From contig NADL03000543.1 in NCBI GenBank assembly GCA_002205965.3, forward strand, positions 372,001 through 436,000: DNA of 64,000 nucleotides. The letters are read 5' to 3'. Positions 1 to 12,475 of the stretch are shown here, in pieces (position 1 is the stretch's first letter; every line of letters begins with the position of its first letter). Under the pieces are notes generated by a model, which saw nothing but the letters and a program-made list of their open reading frames with translations, ran no database searches and was not told the origin of the DNA. Made by a program: the position numbers and the translations under genes. This DNA comes from Kappaphycus alvarezii (taxonomy: Eukaryota > Rhodophyta > Florideophyceae > Gigartinales > Solieriaceae).

Positions 1-1189
1 GATATATCCCTTAATACCAGCGATGCTGAATATTCCCAGAACAGATAAAATATAAAGATTCCAATTGAACATCGGAAAATACAACAATTTTCTAACTTGC
101 TTTTTCTGGGAGCAAATTTGATGTTATTGATAACATCATAACTATATCTAGAATGTATTAAACCATAATTGTTCGGATAATCAAATCTCTTTTGAATATG
201 ATCTTTTCTCTTCAATACTCTCGAAAACTGTAGATTTTGGACTGGATCTGTTTTTGTCTGGGTATCATCGTTAAGTTCCTATCTAGTAGATTAAAACTCA
301 TTAATATCAGATAAGGATGAATATCAAATATTTGAAATAACAATACGTTGTTAGTACGGAATTGAAATTTGATTGAGATACGTACTTTTTCATGTATTTT
401 TTTTAATAGTTTATAACGGTAGTTCTTTGAAATAAATTAGTTTAAGTAAGATTAGAAATTAAAACTAGAGTTGCATATATGGCCACTTGGGAATAAAGCA
501 GGATAGTCAGAGTAACATTATCAAAACTATAAAATTTTTGGAATCAAGCGAGATGAAGTTTCTAGCATCACAGTTTTTCTAGAGAGTGCAGGTACTATAT
601 GACTTATCGTACCAAATCGCAGTAGTGTTAAAATGTATTTCGCGGTTCTCTTTATAACCGAGAAAAAACAAGTAGGATTCAAAGATATTATATACCGATG
701 CATGAAATCATGAGATGAACATCAACCAAACATACGTGTATATATTTACAGAGTTTAAAATGGGGCTATATTGGCAGAGTGTAAGCTCTCAGAGTAAATT
801 AAACTCTTAAAAGGTATTGATAAATATATATTGACTGAAAGTAAACAAGGACAGACAGAGCCAGTCTCGTGAAAAAATGCGATAAAAATATAGCTCCACC
901 GACTTTTTCGTCATGTCTGGAGTAGCTAATGTTAATTTACGCATATACCTTAAACTTTTCTAGATTCAAGCCAACTAAGAGAATGTTTTGTCAAATAGTT
1001 GAATCAAACGTGCCCAGAAATTTGTCAGGAAACTTATTAGTAGTTTAAATATAAATATATTCCAAAACAATTAAATAACTATGATATTTTCATAAAGAAA
1101 TAGCGCTAGTTGCAGCCATCAGAGTGTCCAAGCAACAATTAGAGTCGAATGGTTATGCATAGTACCCGGTTTCCATTTCAGGAGAATCT
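1..1189. other. AT-rich sequence with no recognised gene
   Basis: I see no open frame with family resemblance on either strand. It lies beyond the 3' side of the minus-strand gypsy relic that starts at about 1,190, so it may hold that element's decayed LTR, but I found no second copy to prove this. Confidence 0.4.
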
Positions 1190-3310
1190 AAGTGGTGGCT
1201 GCTTTCGGGCATCTTAGATCACAGCACTTCATGATTCTAGAAGCACGAAAGTAGTCGATCATTATCTTTGACTTTGGCAAAAAAAATGTGGCGTTAGGTT
1301 CCAAGGGGAAGATTTTGAGATCCGTTGTGGCGACTAGAACCAGAGAAGTTACCGGAAAATCAAGGACTCGGGTAGTATTTTACAGCACGCGGTCAAGATA
1401 TCTTTCTGCGTGGACTGAAATATGAAGGAAGGGTAGGAAATGATAGAGCGTAGGTCGCTGTCGGACGCATTTGTGTCCAAAGGACCAAAAAGAGAGGCAA
1501 TCTCTTTTAAGTGACTTTGCCAAAAGCTCTGGTGGACTATTTCTTAGTTGCGGTGTAAATCGGTAATCCAGTAGGATGCTTGGTACAGATGAACAAGAGT
1601 TATTCTACTCGATTACGTATTTTAAAAATAGCCCTGAAATTTCGATTAAGTAGGTTCTGGGCCTTTTTGGGAGATTTTTTAATGTATTCCGCTACAGCGT
1701 TTGGAGTATAGCCTTCCAGCACTATCCATATCTTTTAAAGTAGTCTTTAATATGTTATTACACAAAATGTCACCAAAATCGGCCGATAGCGAGTTTTTCC
1801 CGTGTTTAACTAATTAACTATATCATAAAAAGTTGTTAGTATATCCAGCCTTTCCTAGATTGTCAGTTTCTCGCTGAGGCCATTCTTTTTTCGCTTCAAC
1901 GGTGTTCCTTCCCTAACCATACATTTTCTGCAGTAAGTCTTTTCAAACGAAGCTACGGGTTTCCTTGACCTCGATTTTAAAGCCTTCGAATGATTTGAGA
2001 TACATCGAAAGATCATACTTCTATCACAAAGTTTTATGTAGAATCAAATGAATTCAAACTTTCAGCTAGATTTACTTCATGGATATTCAGTACGTCCAGG
2101 GGTAATGACGTGCAGTACCCCCAAGAAGTATTCACTAGCGCTTTTCTTGTAACATGTCCATAGTCAACGTGTATTTTTTTTACCAGAAAATAGTGTCAGT
2201 GCCGGAGGCATTTAGGAAAGTTCATCTTTAGAAACCATACTGAAGGCCTTGATGATATTTTACAACCTTGAATGATTTTGTCGAAAAACTGTTCCTCTGT
2301 AATTTCTTCAACACGATGAAAACCGCGAACAATTCCCTATTACACGAAAACTGGTTTCTTTGTTCATATTTAAACGAGTGAAGCGCTTAATATAGTGATT
2401 GAGTCTCTTCTTCTTGTTTGATCATTACTTCCCTAATGGCGACGCTAAAGACCTCCGCCTCCAAGTGTAATAAGGAATGGACGTCCGGAAATTGCCGAGA
2501 AGACAATGAATTGCGCTTATCCTTCAATTTCTCAGATGATTGATCTATCTCTTCAGTCCAAGCAAAGTTTTTCCTGAGGCAGCCTCATGAAGAGCGACAG
2601 TAACACCTGTAAAATCTCCGATGTAAATGAAATAAAAATTAGTTACTAAAAGAACGGTTAGAATCTCTTTAGTGTTCTTTGAAATAACTGCCTTCTTTAT
2701 AGCAATTTTTTCTCACATTTGACGAAAAACAAATGCTTACTTACGAAATGGCTGAGAGTTTTGACATTTTACTCCGCGACAACACACTTTGTGATATTTA
2801 ATTTTAGAGCGGACTTCCTGAAAAGGTTAAAGAAGATCAGGAGGTGGGGCTTGTTTTATGTGGTCAATTTGGAGAACAAAAAAAGCCTGAAAGGCACAAT
2901 TCAGCGAATAGTTTATCTTCCAGAATGTGATGTCATTCTTTAGAACTCAGCTACTTAGTAAATCCAAATGGACGCATTGAGAGCTTCAATATACCAAACC
3001 GGCAGAAAAATGCAGCCATCTTTCTGCAATTTTGTCAATACGAGTATTCCAATAGTTTATTAAGAGATTAGTGGTTATAAAGATGGAGCGTCTTTTGGAG
3101 TTTTCGTCCACATTCTCGATCTTGGGTAGCGGTTAAATGTCGCCCCCCAACGGACAGTTCAATGTAATTTATAATTTACGAAAAAGTCTCCTATCCTTAT
3201 TTGTAATGCCTGAGACAATAAAAGACCCATTTTAAGATATTTTCTTGATTATTGCTGCATTGCTCATGGTTTCAATCTCTTTTATCGCGATTTTGGTATG
3301 ACTAGGAGAC
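1190..3310 (-). pseudogene. Ty3/gypsy pol relic, reverse transcriptase to integrase
   Basis: This is a very old gypsy polyprotein on the minus strand. Read from 3,310 downward, pieces in shifting frames match the better-preserved gypsy element at 34.6-37.5 kb: KEIETM near 3,280 (matching EIDNML), PLPKIEN near 3,130, YWNTRI near 3,040, KIKYHK near 2,830, and FAWTEEI near 2,560 (matching FEWTKEM at the start of RNase H). Further down comes an integrase C-terminal segment with LLDYRFTPQ and SPPELL at about 1,590-1,510 (matching VLYGYHRR and SPFELM). Stops and frameshifts occur every few dozen codons, so no product is possible. The order RT, RNase H, integrase is that of Ty3/gypsy, not copia. The family call rests on alignment by eye. 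Confidence 0.7.
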
Positions 3311-3329
3311 ATTATTCGATTCATATAGT

Positions 3330-5450
3330 ACATAAGACTCTCTTCGTTGAGCTTGAGTCCATGAATAGTCATAAATTATTCTGGTGTTGGAATATCGACT
3401 GCCCATGTCGCTATTCCGGTGTCACAGCGTGACGTGGTTATCTCTTCCTGAGTTTCTCAGGGAAAATAGGCAGTCCCATCCTAAGCATCCCCATGTTTCG
3501 TCCATTATAATTTTGCCCTCTTTTTGCGGCAGCCTGGAACTAATCAGCTAGTTCTGTATTAAATCTCTAAACGCTTCCGTAAGCAGTTTCTCAGATTGCC
3601 AGAAATATTTCCCATTCTGAACCATTTATAGAATTAAGATAGCGTTGGAGCTGAGGTTAAAGTTTTCGCTAGGGTTTCAGATATCTTCCCCCTTATTAAT
3701 TCCTTCTCAGCAAATTCAGAAAAGGTGTGGACGGACTCGTATTTTGTGAAACGTTTGGACGCAAACATCAAGAGAGCAGGAACCGATAAACAGGAAAATG
3801 TCCAATTCTCCGCACAAAATTTGTCTACTTTGACCAACATACCCCCGAATGGTTAGAAAGCTTAAGCAACAGACCAAAAAAGAGGTAATTTAAACATTGT
3901 GGCAAATACCTTTCATCGTTTTATATTTAGATTACAAGTAAAGGAAGCGATTTAGCGCTGAAACCTTATTGTTAAGCACAGATCTAGAACCCAATATTGC
4001 CAAAACCCAAGTGCAATAAACACCGAACTTTACCAAAAGCAGCCTTTTCAGCCACTACGGCTTTTCAGAACACGGTATTATAACCAAAAGCATTCCCATT
4101 TCGCACTTAACTCCGTCTGGAAGTCTTTGAAAATGTTGACCATATGAAAGTTATTTGTTGGGATTTGTGAGCTCAGCGACGGCTTCATATTTCCCTACAT
4201 ACTCTTTCGAATTTTTTGGGATTATTTTACGGTTGTGGTTCTTCCCAAATTTTGTAAGCGGGAAGGGAGGTATTCTCCATATAAGAGGGGAATAATTCAT
4301 AAGGTGAGATACCGTAATACCCCAATTTTCTTTTTGGCAAGGATTTTTCGGTATGAAGTGAATTTCAGCCGTTCTCTTCGTCGCGTTGAAGATCAGTTTA
4401 GCTGCAGAGTCATTTCCAGATAAACTTTAATGGAAACGTTGCTAAGTGGTCTTAATTTTTGATTTAGTTTTTAATACTTTTATTGGGAAGCAGCGACCGT
4501 TCTTTTTAGTGTAGCAGCCCCAACCTTTCGCCGTATAATGATCTTATGTACTTCAATACATTCATCGGTTATTATTTGCGGTCTCTTTTCGAGAAATGTT
4601 GTTCCATGACCCTGATTCGCAACGAAATCAGGGAAAAAGATAGCTTTTTCTGTTTGGTCTAGAGAAAAAGTCGTCAAAACTTTACCAATATCTCGATTAT
4701 ACTGTTTGATAAGATTATTCCGGTGGTAAAGGTCTTCCGCGAAATCTTCTCCCATTTTCAAGATTTCTTAAGCATAAATAGGAACGAAACAAAGGTTTTG
4801 ATGTGGAACTTCATGAACTCGCCGCCAAAATTTCTGAAACACGCTTCTATTCTTGTATTCAATGCCGCCTGGAGATTCACACATTTCGTTGTTCCAAGTA
4901 TCATTATAAAATGCTCCAAGTACTCATGTCGATGAACAGCGGATCCGCAGAGTTCTAATCTTGTGGTACAATAGAAAAAAGTTCCTTCGTAAAGCAGATC
5001 AGTTTTTTTGTGTTCCGGGTATTTCATTAATTCCAAGACAAATTTCCAATGCTTGCCTGACAATGTCTTTTGGTACCCGATCTCTGGCGAGTAGTTCTAC
5101 AATGTTTTTTTCAGGCTTTAGAGCTTGAGATCTTCGATTAGCTCTCCTTGGTTTTCTAATGAATCTTAGTTGAACCAATAATAGGGGCCATCGAGATGTC
5201 CGCCCGGAATAGAGAACTTCCCTAAATAGACTTGATTCCGAAAATAACATTTCTGTAAAGGAAGAAGAGCTTATTTACTTCTCTATTGCCATCACATGGG
5301 ACTTTTTTTGCCGCAAAGGAACAGATTCTCAACATAGAAAGAATGATTCGACCACAAGGGGAAATTTTAAAAAATACAAATAGTGACCAAATTTTATAAA
5401 AATAGGTGTTGCATGCCTGTCGCCTTGAAGTTTTTGCTCCCATCCGCAAT
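3330..5450 (-). pseudogene. Possible gag/protease part of the same gypsy relic
   Basis: This lies upstream (on the minus strand) of the gypsy RT relic, where gag and protease would be expected. Minus-strand open frames at 5,449-5,222, 5,250-4,999, 5,063-4,758, 4,761-4,480 and 3,840-3,634 follow each other in order and overlap slightly, as a once-continuous reading frame broken by frameshifts would. I do not recognise a zinc knuckle or an aspartic protease DSG/DTG motif. The assignment is from position only, and these frames could be chance. Confidence 0.3.
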
Positions 5451-5979
5451 GATTATATTGGATAAATCTCGAGTTTAACAGACTTTTATAGAGCTAGGCG
5501 TATCGAGGCTTGACAAAAATTAGTAATAACTATAATTCTAAACAGTACGAAAAATATGTAGAGTGCTTTAATTAACTTAAGTAGAAACCTCAAAAAGATA
5601 AATGAGTACCTCAGCACGATACATCATTATTAATTTCACCAATTATAAAAAGCCAAAGTAAATTTCTGGTTTCCAGCCCAGTAATGAACATGAGCCTCCG
5701 GTTAGATTGGTAATGAAGTTAAATGAAGTTGTCTCTTCTTGCAACCATCAATCCTGTCATGACATACTTTTTCTCTGACTTCACACTCGTTCCGAGGGCA
5801 ATCGGTGGGGATAGTACGGGGGTATGAGTTTTGCTAAGAATGCTTAGGATTGGAGATGGGCCGGGATTGGGGTACTAGGGGAGCAACGAACTCTTTTATT
5901 TACGTTTTGAAACTTCTCTCTCTTTCCTCTAATTACAGGTTTCGTTTAACATGACTGGGTCAAGAATGAATAATGTGCA

Positions 5980-6430
5980 GTACTGGACTTTACGATGCGG
6001 TAGTAGTCGCTGGAAACTAGCAGCGGCACCGTAACTATGTGCAATGTTTATTTAATTGTAAATACATCAGAAACAAATTCGGCCTTTTTCTCCAATTTTT
6101 ATTGGCACTCAAGGGCCTTCTGCTTTTCTCTCCACAAATTGGACACTGCTGCACTGTACGGTATTACAGTTGGTTTCCAGCAGTCCTGGAGGCTACCAAG
6201 GCTAGTACTGCTACGTACTGTGCCGTAAGTACTTTACCGTACAGTACTATACGTAGCATCTGTACTATGTGATATTGCCTGGAGACCACTCCTTACAGCA
6301 TTTAATGCATCTAAAAGTAATGTACAAAACTCACATTGCACTGATCTCTTGTACTGCAATGTTTAGGATACTCTCAGCCTAACCCGCATTTGTACTCTAC
6401 AGCCCCCTAATATCACATTACAGTACACAA
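5980..6430. repeat. TACTGTAC/GTACAGTA-rich patch
   Basis: This patch is enriched in the words TACTG, GTACTGT, ACAGTAC and TACGGTA in both orientations. The same low-complexity signature recurs near 7.9-8.3, 28.7-28.9, 38.2-38.3, 39.84-39.94, 45.47-45.60 and 63.5-63.7 kb. Confidence 0.45.
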
Positions 6431-7889
6431 TTTAGCGCTGCTAGCAGACATGTGTGGAAAATAGCGGAAAAACTATGATCTTATGCTCGAGACCGAGCAT
6501 TTATACTCTTAGTCCACTCAAACACTTTTCTAAAACCTACGATTTTTAATCCTGCAAGAGAACTAAATAATTTCATTAAAAATTTAAAAATGATCAAGCC
6601 CAGACATTAGTCGCCGCCCATTGAAATATTCCCAAAAATCGCATAGTGATTGAAGTGAAGCGGATGATGGATACAATTTAGCCTTTCGTTCATTTCCCAT
6701 AGAAAAACTGGAAACAACAATCTTTGCTTATAGATCCAAAACCGAAACATTGAGTTGTAACCAGAAGTTTTTTTGTCAAACCATGAAACAAAGAAAGGAG
6801 GTCCGCAATGCAAATTGCACTAGACGGCACATGCCATAGCGGCAGAAATTGTCACAATGAAAATAAAAATATGTTTAACTACAACCAAAAAACATCCAAA
6901 TGCTGAAAAAGACGTATCGAGTTTCTGTTGTGACCTGACTCGTCGAAACATCGCTGCACACATTTAGGGCGTTTCTCCGAGGAGGTGGTTGGATTCTCTA
7001 TAACCTCCATCTGCTACAACCATTTCACCATTCAGTACCTGCCTTGTCAAATTTACCCTGAACCATTGAAACCAGGATGATTTTTGCGCAAAATTGATCT
7101 GCTTATCCATACAATATCCCCACTCGCAATATTCACAGCGATTGAGTACCTGATCCCTGTAAAAAAGAGCTAATATGTGTACCAGTGAGTTTTTAAATCT
7201 TCATACTTATTAATAAGCCAATAACTTCCCAAGGGAGGCGGGGCGGCGAGTTGCCAGGATTCAGTTTACAATTTGAGCACCGAGCAGATTCTGTAGAAAA
7301 TTAGCTATTTAATAAGTGATTTTCGGAAATAGCTGAAAAGAAACTTACCAAATAAATTTCTGAAAAACAATCAGCCAGTGCCCATGATCACTTGCGAGAT
7401 GATTTAACCTCAGAACGCGTAAATATGAAAATTTAGATTCTGATTTTATCCTTCCAAAGAAATCGTTTCTACGGGAAGGTGAACTGAGACCATTTCTCTC
7501 TGCCCTATTTCATAGATGCGGAACCACGATTTGTTCTAAAACCAAAAAGGCTAGTCCAAAGGAAGAGAAATCAGCTTGATAATAAGATTACGTAATACCT
7601 TTACTTGACCTCTCCCCCATAGAGAGTAGACGAGGAGAAACAAATGGTGATAAAGAAAAAGGTGATGATGAAAGAATTGAAATTTTGTTCGAATATTTGA
7701 AAACGCATCGACATCCATTTCATTGCATTTCGTTGACTGATTTTCAGTAATTTCAAGTAGAAAGTATAATTTTTACTAGCCTGTTAAAGAACAGGCTCTA
7801 GAAATGTAGCAACTTGTAACGAAGTTTACGTGAAAATGCCCATTTCTAATTTTATTATCAAGAATTAAAAAAATATAAATAGTGCCTTA

Positions 7890-8285
7890 CTGCAAAATAA
7901 AAATGCCGCAGTGAAGTATACAATACCTACTATAACATTGTAGTATGATAAATTGTAGTGTACGTTTTAAGTAACAAACTTTACAGTACAGTATTTGCGA
8001 AACGACACTATGTTTTCGTACTGCAAAGTAATTACTGCTTCTTGGACTCTCAGACACGCGTCAGCTGTACCAAATACAGTTAAATCAACTACACAGTAAG
8101 AAATTTCGTAATCAGAAGAAAAATAATTACCATCGGCTTCGAGAATAAAGGGTCACAAGAAAATATTACCTTGATCATCCTGAAGGTCTCCCACTGCGCA
8201 GTATAGTATATTACGGGACTCTATGGTAGTGCTCCCGTATCTCATACAGTGATGTAAAAGAGAATACTGTACTTATTTCTGTGCG
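7890..8285. repeat. TACTGTAC/GTACAGTA-rich patch
   Basis: Same word bias as the patch at 6.0 kb: ACAGTACAGTA, TACTGCAAAG and TACAGTAAG recur across AT-rich DNA. No gene was seen. Confidence 0.4.
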
Positions 8286-9349
8286 GTACAATCCCGTATT
8301 TAGCATAAGGAATAAAATTCCTCTGTTTTCTTATGAACAATTTTTTATTGGATACATATATTTCCGCCCTTGTGTCCACATATTACCGACATGGCCTAGT
8401 TTTAAGATCCCCATACGTTTTTATTCGAGATTTCATGAATTATTACATGATGTTTATGGATTCTTTTACAATTGTATCTCATTTTATGTCAGCAGCCAAT
8501 TCTCTGCAATATATGATTAACAGGGTATCGAATGAAGGGAAGAAGGAGATATTTCACGCTTGAAAAACCAAGTTACTAGGGAGAGAATCAAGTACGATAT
8601 TTGAGAACAGTTCTTTCCTAAAAAAAGCGAATTCGCTAAGACTAAGACTGGCTTCTTCATGAATAAATCCCTGATATATATTCTACTAATTATTTTGTCT
8701 GGGGCCGTAAAGAGGAGTAAGAGAAGAAAGAATGCAACGTATCGAAAATTATACGAAACCAATTCTTTTGGCTAGGAGTGGGACCACCACGCCGGCTGCT
8801 GGTTGCGGAAAGAAGCCACTGGTACCGAACGTATCATCGTAAGTATCACTAGACTATTCTATGTCGCTTAAAGCTTCACTATACTCTGTCTTGGTCGTTT
8901 CATGTTTTACTTGCTGCAAGCGCCAAGATCATGGTGGCATATAGGTAACGTTTTCGGTATTAGAGAAAATTTGTTCCCAATACTACCCAGTGAGCCTCCT
9001 GGGATTGACTTAAATGGCACTGAAAGTTCGCTGTTGACAACTTCAAGTCCATTCGGGTTGGGATAGAAATACTTTTTCTCTGTCTCACACCTCTGAGACA
9101 GTCAAGAGTGAGGATGAGATATTAGTGAACAGTGACTATTGCTATATGTTCTCAACGAAGAGTCGTATGAGCTAAATCCAGGGCCCTTTAGGGAGCTAGA
9201 TGTTTCCTGGAATTATAGGACGAACAATACTGCACCCCTTCGACTGTCGTGAGATTGAATAAAATTAATTAAGAGTACTTGAAGACGGTACTAAAGGTAC
9301 TTAGGGACAAAGATGTCATATGTATTGGACATTCAAGAGCTTAAGTAGG

Positions 9350-11350
9350 CTATGATGAAGGTCTTCCAATTTCTGTTACTGACTGAGAAGACTCCATTCA
9401 TTGCCATTTCGGATGGAATTAAAGATCAAAAAAACTTTAGAAAAAAATTACACGCTCTTATTACAACGTTAAGGTCGGACTGCTCTTTTCCCGTGGTCAA
9501 AGCGATAAAGAAAAAAATGTCTCCCTTATATTGTAAAATACTGCCACCTCAAAGAGTCATGTGGACCGACTGCTAGCCGTTAGTGCCGACAGGAGAGCTA
9601 TTTGGGGATCTCGCGCGAACTAGGGCCTTCATGACTGTAGACATGTACACTATTTTATTAAAAAGTGCTAATTTTGGAAGAAAGAAAGTAGATGAAGCTT
9701 TACGCAATTAACTATGGTACCTACAAGTTCTAAGTGATGTCTTTAGGCTTATTTGGTGAGGCGTAAAAGTTCTTAAATATAATATGAGACGTTTTAGAAC
9801 TATTTACGTTTACAGTGGTGTGTCTGGATGACGTTATCATCTTGTCGAAGAATGTGAAAGGCAATGTCAGCCATTTCGAGGAGATCCTCAAAGATCTCAG
9901 CGGCTATTTTGAAGGTATATCTTATCAATTACATCTTTGCGTATTCAGATAATACGTTGATAGATCATGGTTTAAATTACACAAGGATGAAATCGAGTGC
10001 AATTTTGAAAATCATGGAAGCTCCTATACATAATTGTTTTTGATCTTGACAGATACTTCTGCCCATTCATAAGGAATATTTTGGAGATTTCAGCAAAACA
10101 AAATGATTAAGTCTCAGTAAAGAAGGCTTTTAAATGGGCGAAAGTGAGGCAGAAAGCTTCAAGGGACATCTAGCAGCAACTAAATACGTTTCCTATTTTC
10201 GCCTTTCATGAAATCGATTCCCCGTTTATCCTGAGGCCTCCGACGTACATTTTCGGATTTCCGTGGCCCAGAATACCGGAGATGGGAGCTTGCACCAGAA
10301 TCAGTTCAGGTCGCGAATGATGACGGACCAAAAGACCTTCTAGTCTAGGGCTGAAAGGGAAACTATAGGTTTCAAACTCGTACTGAAGAGGTTGCGGGTC
10401 TAGTTTATTTCGAAATAACCGAGTTTTTTACAAAGATCATCTAGCGCTGCAAAAAGATTGCAAAAAGAAAGATTTACACGTAAAGTTAGCGATATTGCTG
10501 GTTTCAATGGCAGAATACTAATGCAGAACCAATTATCTTCCTTTGTTAGAAAGTGTGGTGGAACACTAATCGTCGCGGAAGCCCATCGATGGTAGGACTA
10601 GGACGGTAATTTACGAGCTAACTGAAGAGTTGAGAGATACACTACATTGGAGCAATCCCAACATTTCCGGGTTGAGTTAGCGATTATTGGAGGTGATTAA
10701 ATTTTGAGGAAGAAAGGTTTCTTTAGGTGGACCCAAAGAAAAAGGTCGGGACTCAATTGAAAGAGGGGAATTTATGTCAATGAATGAAAATATCGTTCAC
10801 GCGGAGAATGGTTTCACTTCCATTTTAACACCCCTTGAACAACAAATGGAGACTATAGACATTATTCTCACATATATAGGCTATTGTGCTCAATAACTGA
10901 CCACAAAGGTAGTGTGATATCATTTTTTGGCCTTGTGTATATAGCGACTTGGCGCGGTAGGTATAAATGAGTGATATTCTTCGAACGACAGGAGACGATG
11001 AGAGTATCACATTGTCTTGAAAGCTCACGTTTATAGATTGTTCGGAACGTTTACAATCTACTTGGTTGGCCCTTTAAGCTTTTGGAGACTAGAAATAGGT
11101 TTATTTTGATAGCGGTAGAGCAAATGGGAGACTGGAATTTTCTTGGCCTGCTGAGAACGAGACATCTGGTACTTTTATCAATTTCATCTTGAGGGATTTA
11201 TGCGGTCATTGGAGATTGCTAGGGGGATTATATTGTATGATTCCACAAAGTTCATGGCATCTTCGTAGCCAGATTTCATGGAGAGGCGAAGTACGGAATG
11301 GGTGTCAGCCCTTCATTGTGCTGCCATGGCAAGCGAAAGAGCTTAGTGAA
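9350..11350 (+). pseudogene. Ty3/gypsy pol relic, RT, RNase H and integrase
   Basis: This is a second, plus-strand gypsy polyprotein, badly decayed. SFPVV followed by a Lys-rich KKKMSP stretch at 9,484 is the RT palm entry. ELFGDL and FMTVDMY near 9,600-9,640 match ELFDDL and FSTLDLF. CLDDVIILSKN at 9,821-9,853 is the catalytic YLDD box, with Tyr replaced by Cys and both Asp kept. RNase H is marked by ITDHK near 10,895. Integrase is marked by WPFKLLETRNRFILIAVE at 11,067-11,120 (matching GPLP, then T, then KKYLLIAVE). The catalytic Asp normally just before that GP motif is not visible. Frames change at least five times. No LTR belonging to this element was found; a copia-type LTR on the opposite strand follows at 11,393. 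Confidence 0.7.
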
Positions 11351-11635
11351 TAGTTGGAACGATGAAAACTACTGAAAAAGTCCTGTACTGTGAATGTTAA
11401 ATGATATGCGTATATATAAAATAGATAATTCCAAATAAATGAATAATAAATTACTTGAATAGGATTAAGAATAATGATAAAAGGGAACCAATATTTATTG
11501 ATCGACGGAGATAGTACGATGGCATGCCGCGTGCTAAAGTTATATAAAGACCTAAGACTATTTATACCTCATATCAGAGTAAGAAGCTGTAAAAATGACT
11601 CTAGCAGTATAATAATTATTGTAGTCTAAATTCAC

Positions 11636-11644
11636 GCTCAAAAA
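11636..11644. repeat. Target-site duplication, left copy (GCTCAAAAA)
   Basis: GCTCAAAAA is repeated at 12,230-12,238, exactly flanking the 585-bp RLE fragment. The uninterrupted solo LTR at 58.9-59.4 kb has TGCTCAATAAT at the matching place, which shows the pre-insertion state. Confidence 0.75.
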
Positions 11645-12229
11645 GGGGAAATGTTTGGGTTATTTTAATGCATGGAAGATGTGGTCGGTTATATCCACGA
11701 GACTAATACGTTACGCGGGATAAGTCGTCGCTAATCGGCAACACTACAGTAAATGACCTTAATTACAAGGCCGGCTCAATGCCGGCGAACAGGCATGCCG
11801 CGTTGGACATGACGACCGCAGAAGCGTGCCTTTGGGTAAGCACCGCTCTAACCATCCCATAGGTTTTCATGGCTCTAACAGCCACGTTCCGCGCGACATC
11901 GGCTAGCACCGCGTACGCGTCTGGGTGCCAGCCTCCGAGGGTGGATATCGGGATAGGCGCAAGCCTCCCTCTAGTAGCAGTCGCAAGCAGTGGTTCATAA
12001 CTTCTACGTTTGGCGGAGATGGCTGCGTTGAGGGAGGTGATTGGGTTTAAATTACGCGCTCTCCTATTGGAAGGCGCGAGAGGATTGACGAACGTGACGT
12101 CAAAAAAGCCCGTTCCTCCGTTGCTACCCATTGCCTCAATATCCGGCCTTGTGCGGTGAAGGCCCTGTCACCGCTCGATAGCCGAATGACGGGCTGCACT
12201 CTGCAGGTCCTGGGCGAGGAGGAAGACTT
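11645..12229 (-). pseudogene. 5'-truncated RLE non-LTR retrotransposon, family D
   Basis: This is the endonuclease end of a non-LTR retrotransposon with a restriction-like endonuclease. Minus-strand coding runs from about 12,229 to a TAA at 11,763-11,765, with one in-frame TGA near 12,170. The catalytic pattern is intact: RPDIEAMG (near 12,150), then 13 residues after RPD, then FFDVTFVNP, which fits the R-P-D...D-V-T core of these nucleases. Further on is STLGGWHPDA, conserved in the fragment at 40.8-41.0 kb. The 3' UTR (11,762-11,645) ends in sense as AACCCAAACATTTCCCC, immediately followed by the target duplication, so the 3' terminus is known exactly. Its 5' end is truncated, as is usual for target-primed reverse transcription. 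Confidence 0.8.
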
Positions 12230-12238
12230 GCTCAAAAA
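12230..12238. repeat. Target-site duplication, right copy (GCTCAAAAA)
   Basis: A perfect 9-bp copy of 11,636-11,644. It marks the 5' junction of the minus-strand RLE fragment. Confidence 0.75.
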
Positions 12239-12475
12239 TGAATAATAAGATAATTATAGAATAATTATCCAGGTGAGCATTAATCCAAATAATAATTTGC
12301 TCGTAGTACAATTCCAGTAATTATAACTGCAGAATATAAAAAACAACTTAAAGGCATAAGAATTGCGTCACTTGTAATACTGTCTAAAAGTGCGCCAATG
12401 AAAAATAGATGAAATTATTTTCTGTGATTCAGTATTAAAATAAAATGTTGACCTCTTACAAAAACAATTTCTTCA

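Larger units (their letters stand above)
5451..9349. other. Intergenic, no recognised gene
   Basis: Open frames here are short and on both strands, and none resembles a family I know. The stretch contains two patches dense in TACTG/CAGTA words (about 5,980-6,430 and 7,890-8,285). The right end may include the decayed gag/protease of the gypsy relic that becomes readable at 9,350. Confidence 0.4.
11393..12475 (-). mobile_element. Copia-type solo LTR split by a non-LTR insertion
   Basis: The two halves, 11,393-11,644 and 12,236-12,475, together align with the solo LTR at 58,926-59,407. On the minus strand they also align, less closely, with the LTRs of copia-2 and copia-3. Shared blocks include the sequence around CCAATATTTATTGATCGACG (plus strand, near 11,492) and the block around GTGAGCATTA near 12,275. 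The minus-strand start resembles TGAAGAAATTG. The insertion between the halves is described separately. No internal copia coding sequence adjoins it, so I call it solo. It is older than copia-2 and copia-3, judging by divergence. Confidence 0.7.

Noticed and set aside
2719..2943. 74-codon plus-strand frame
   Set aside because: Antisense to the gypsy RT relic, whose motifs read on the minus strand.
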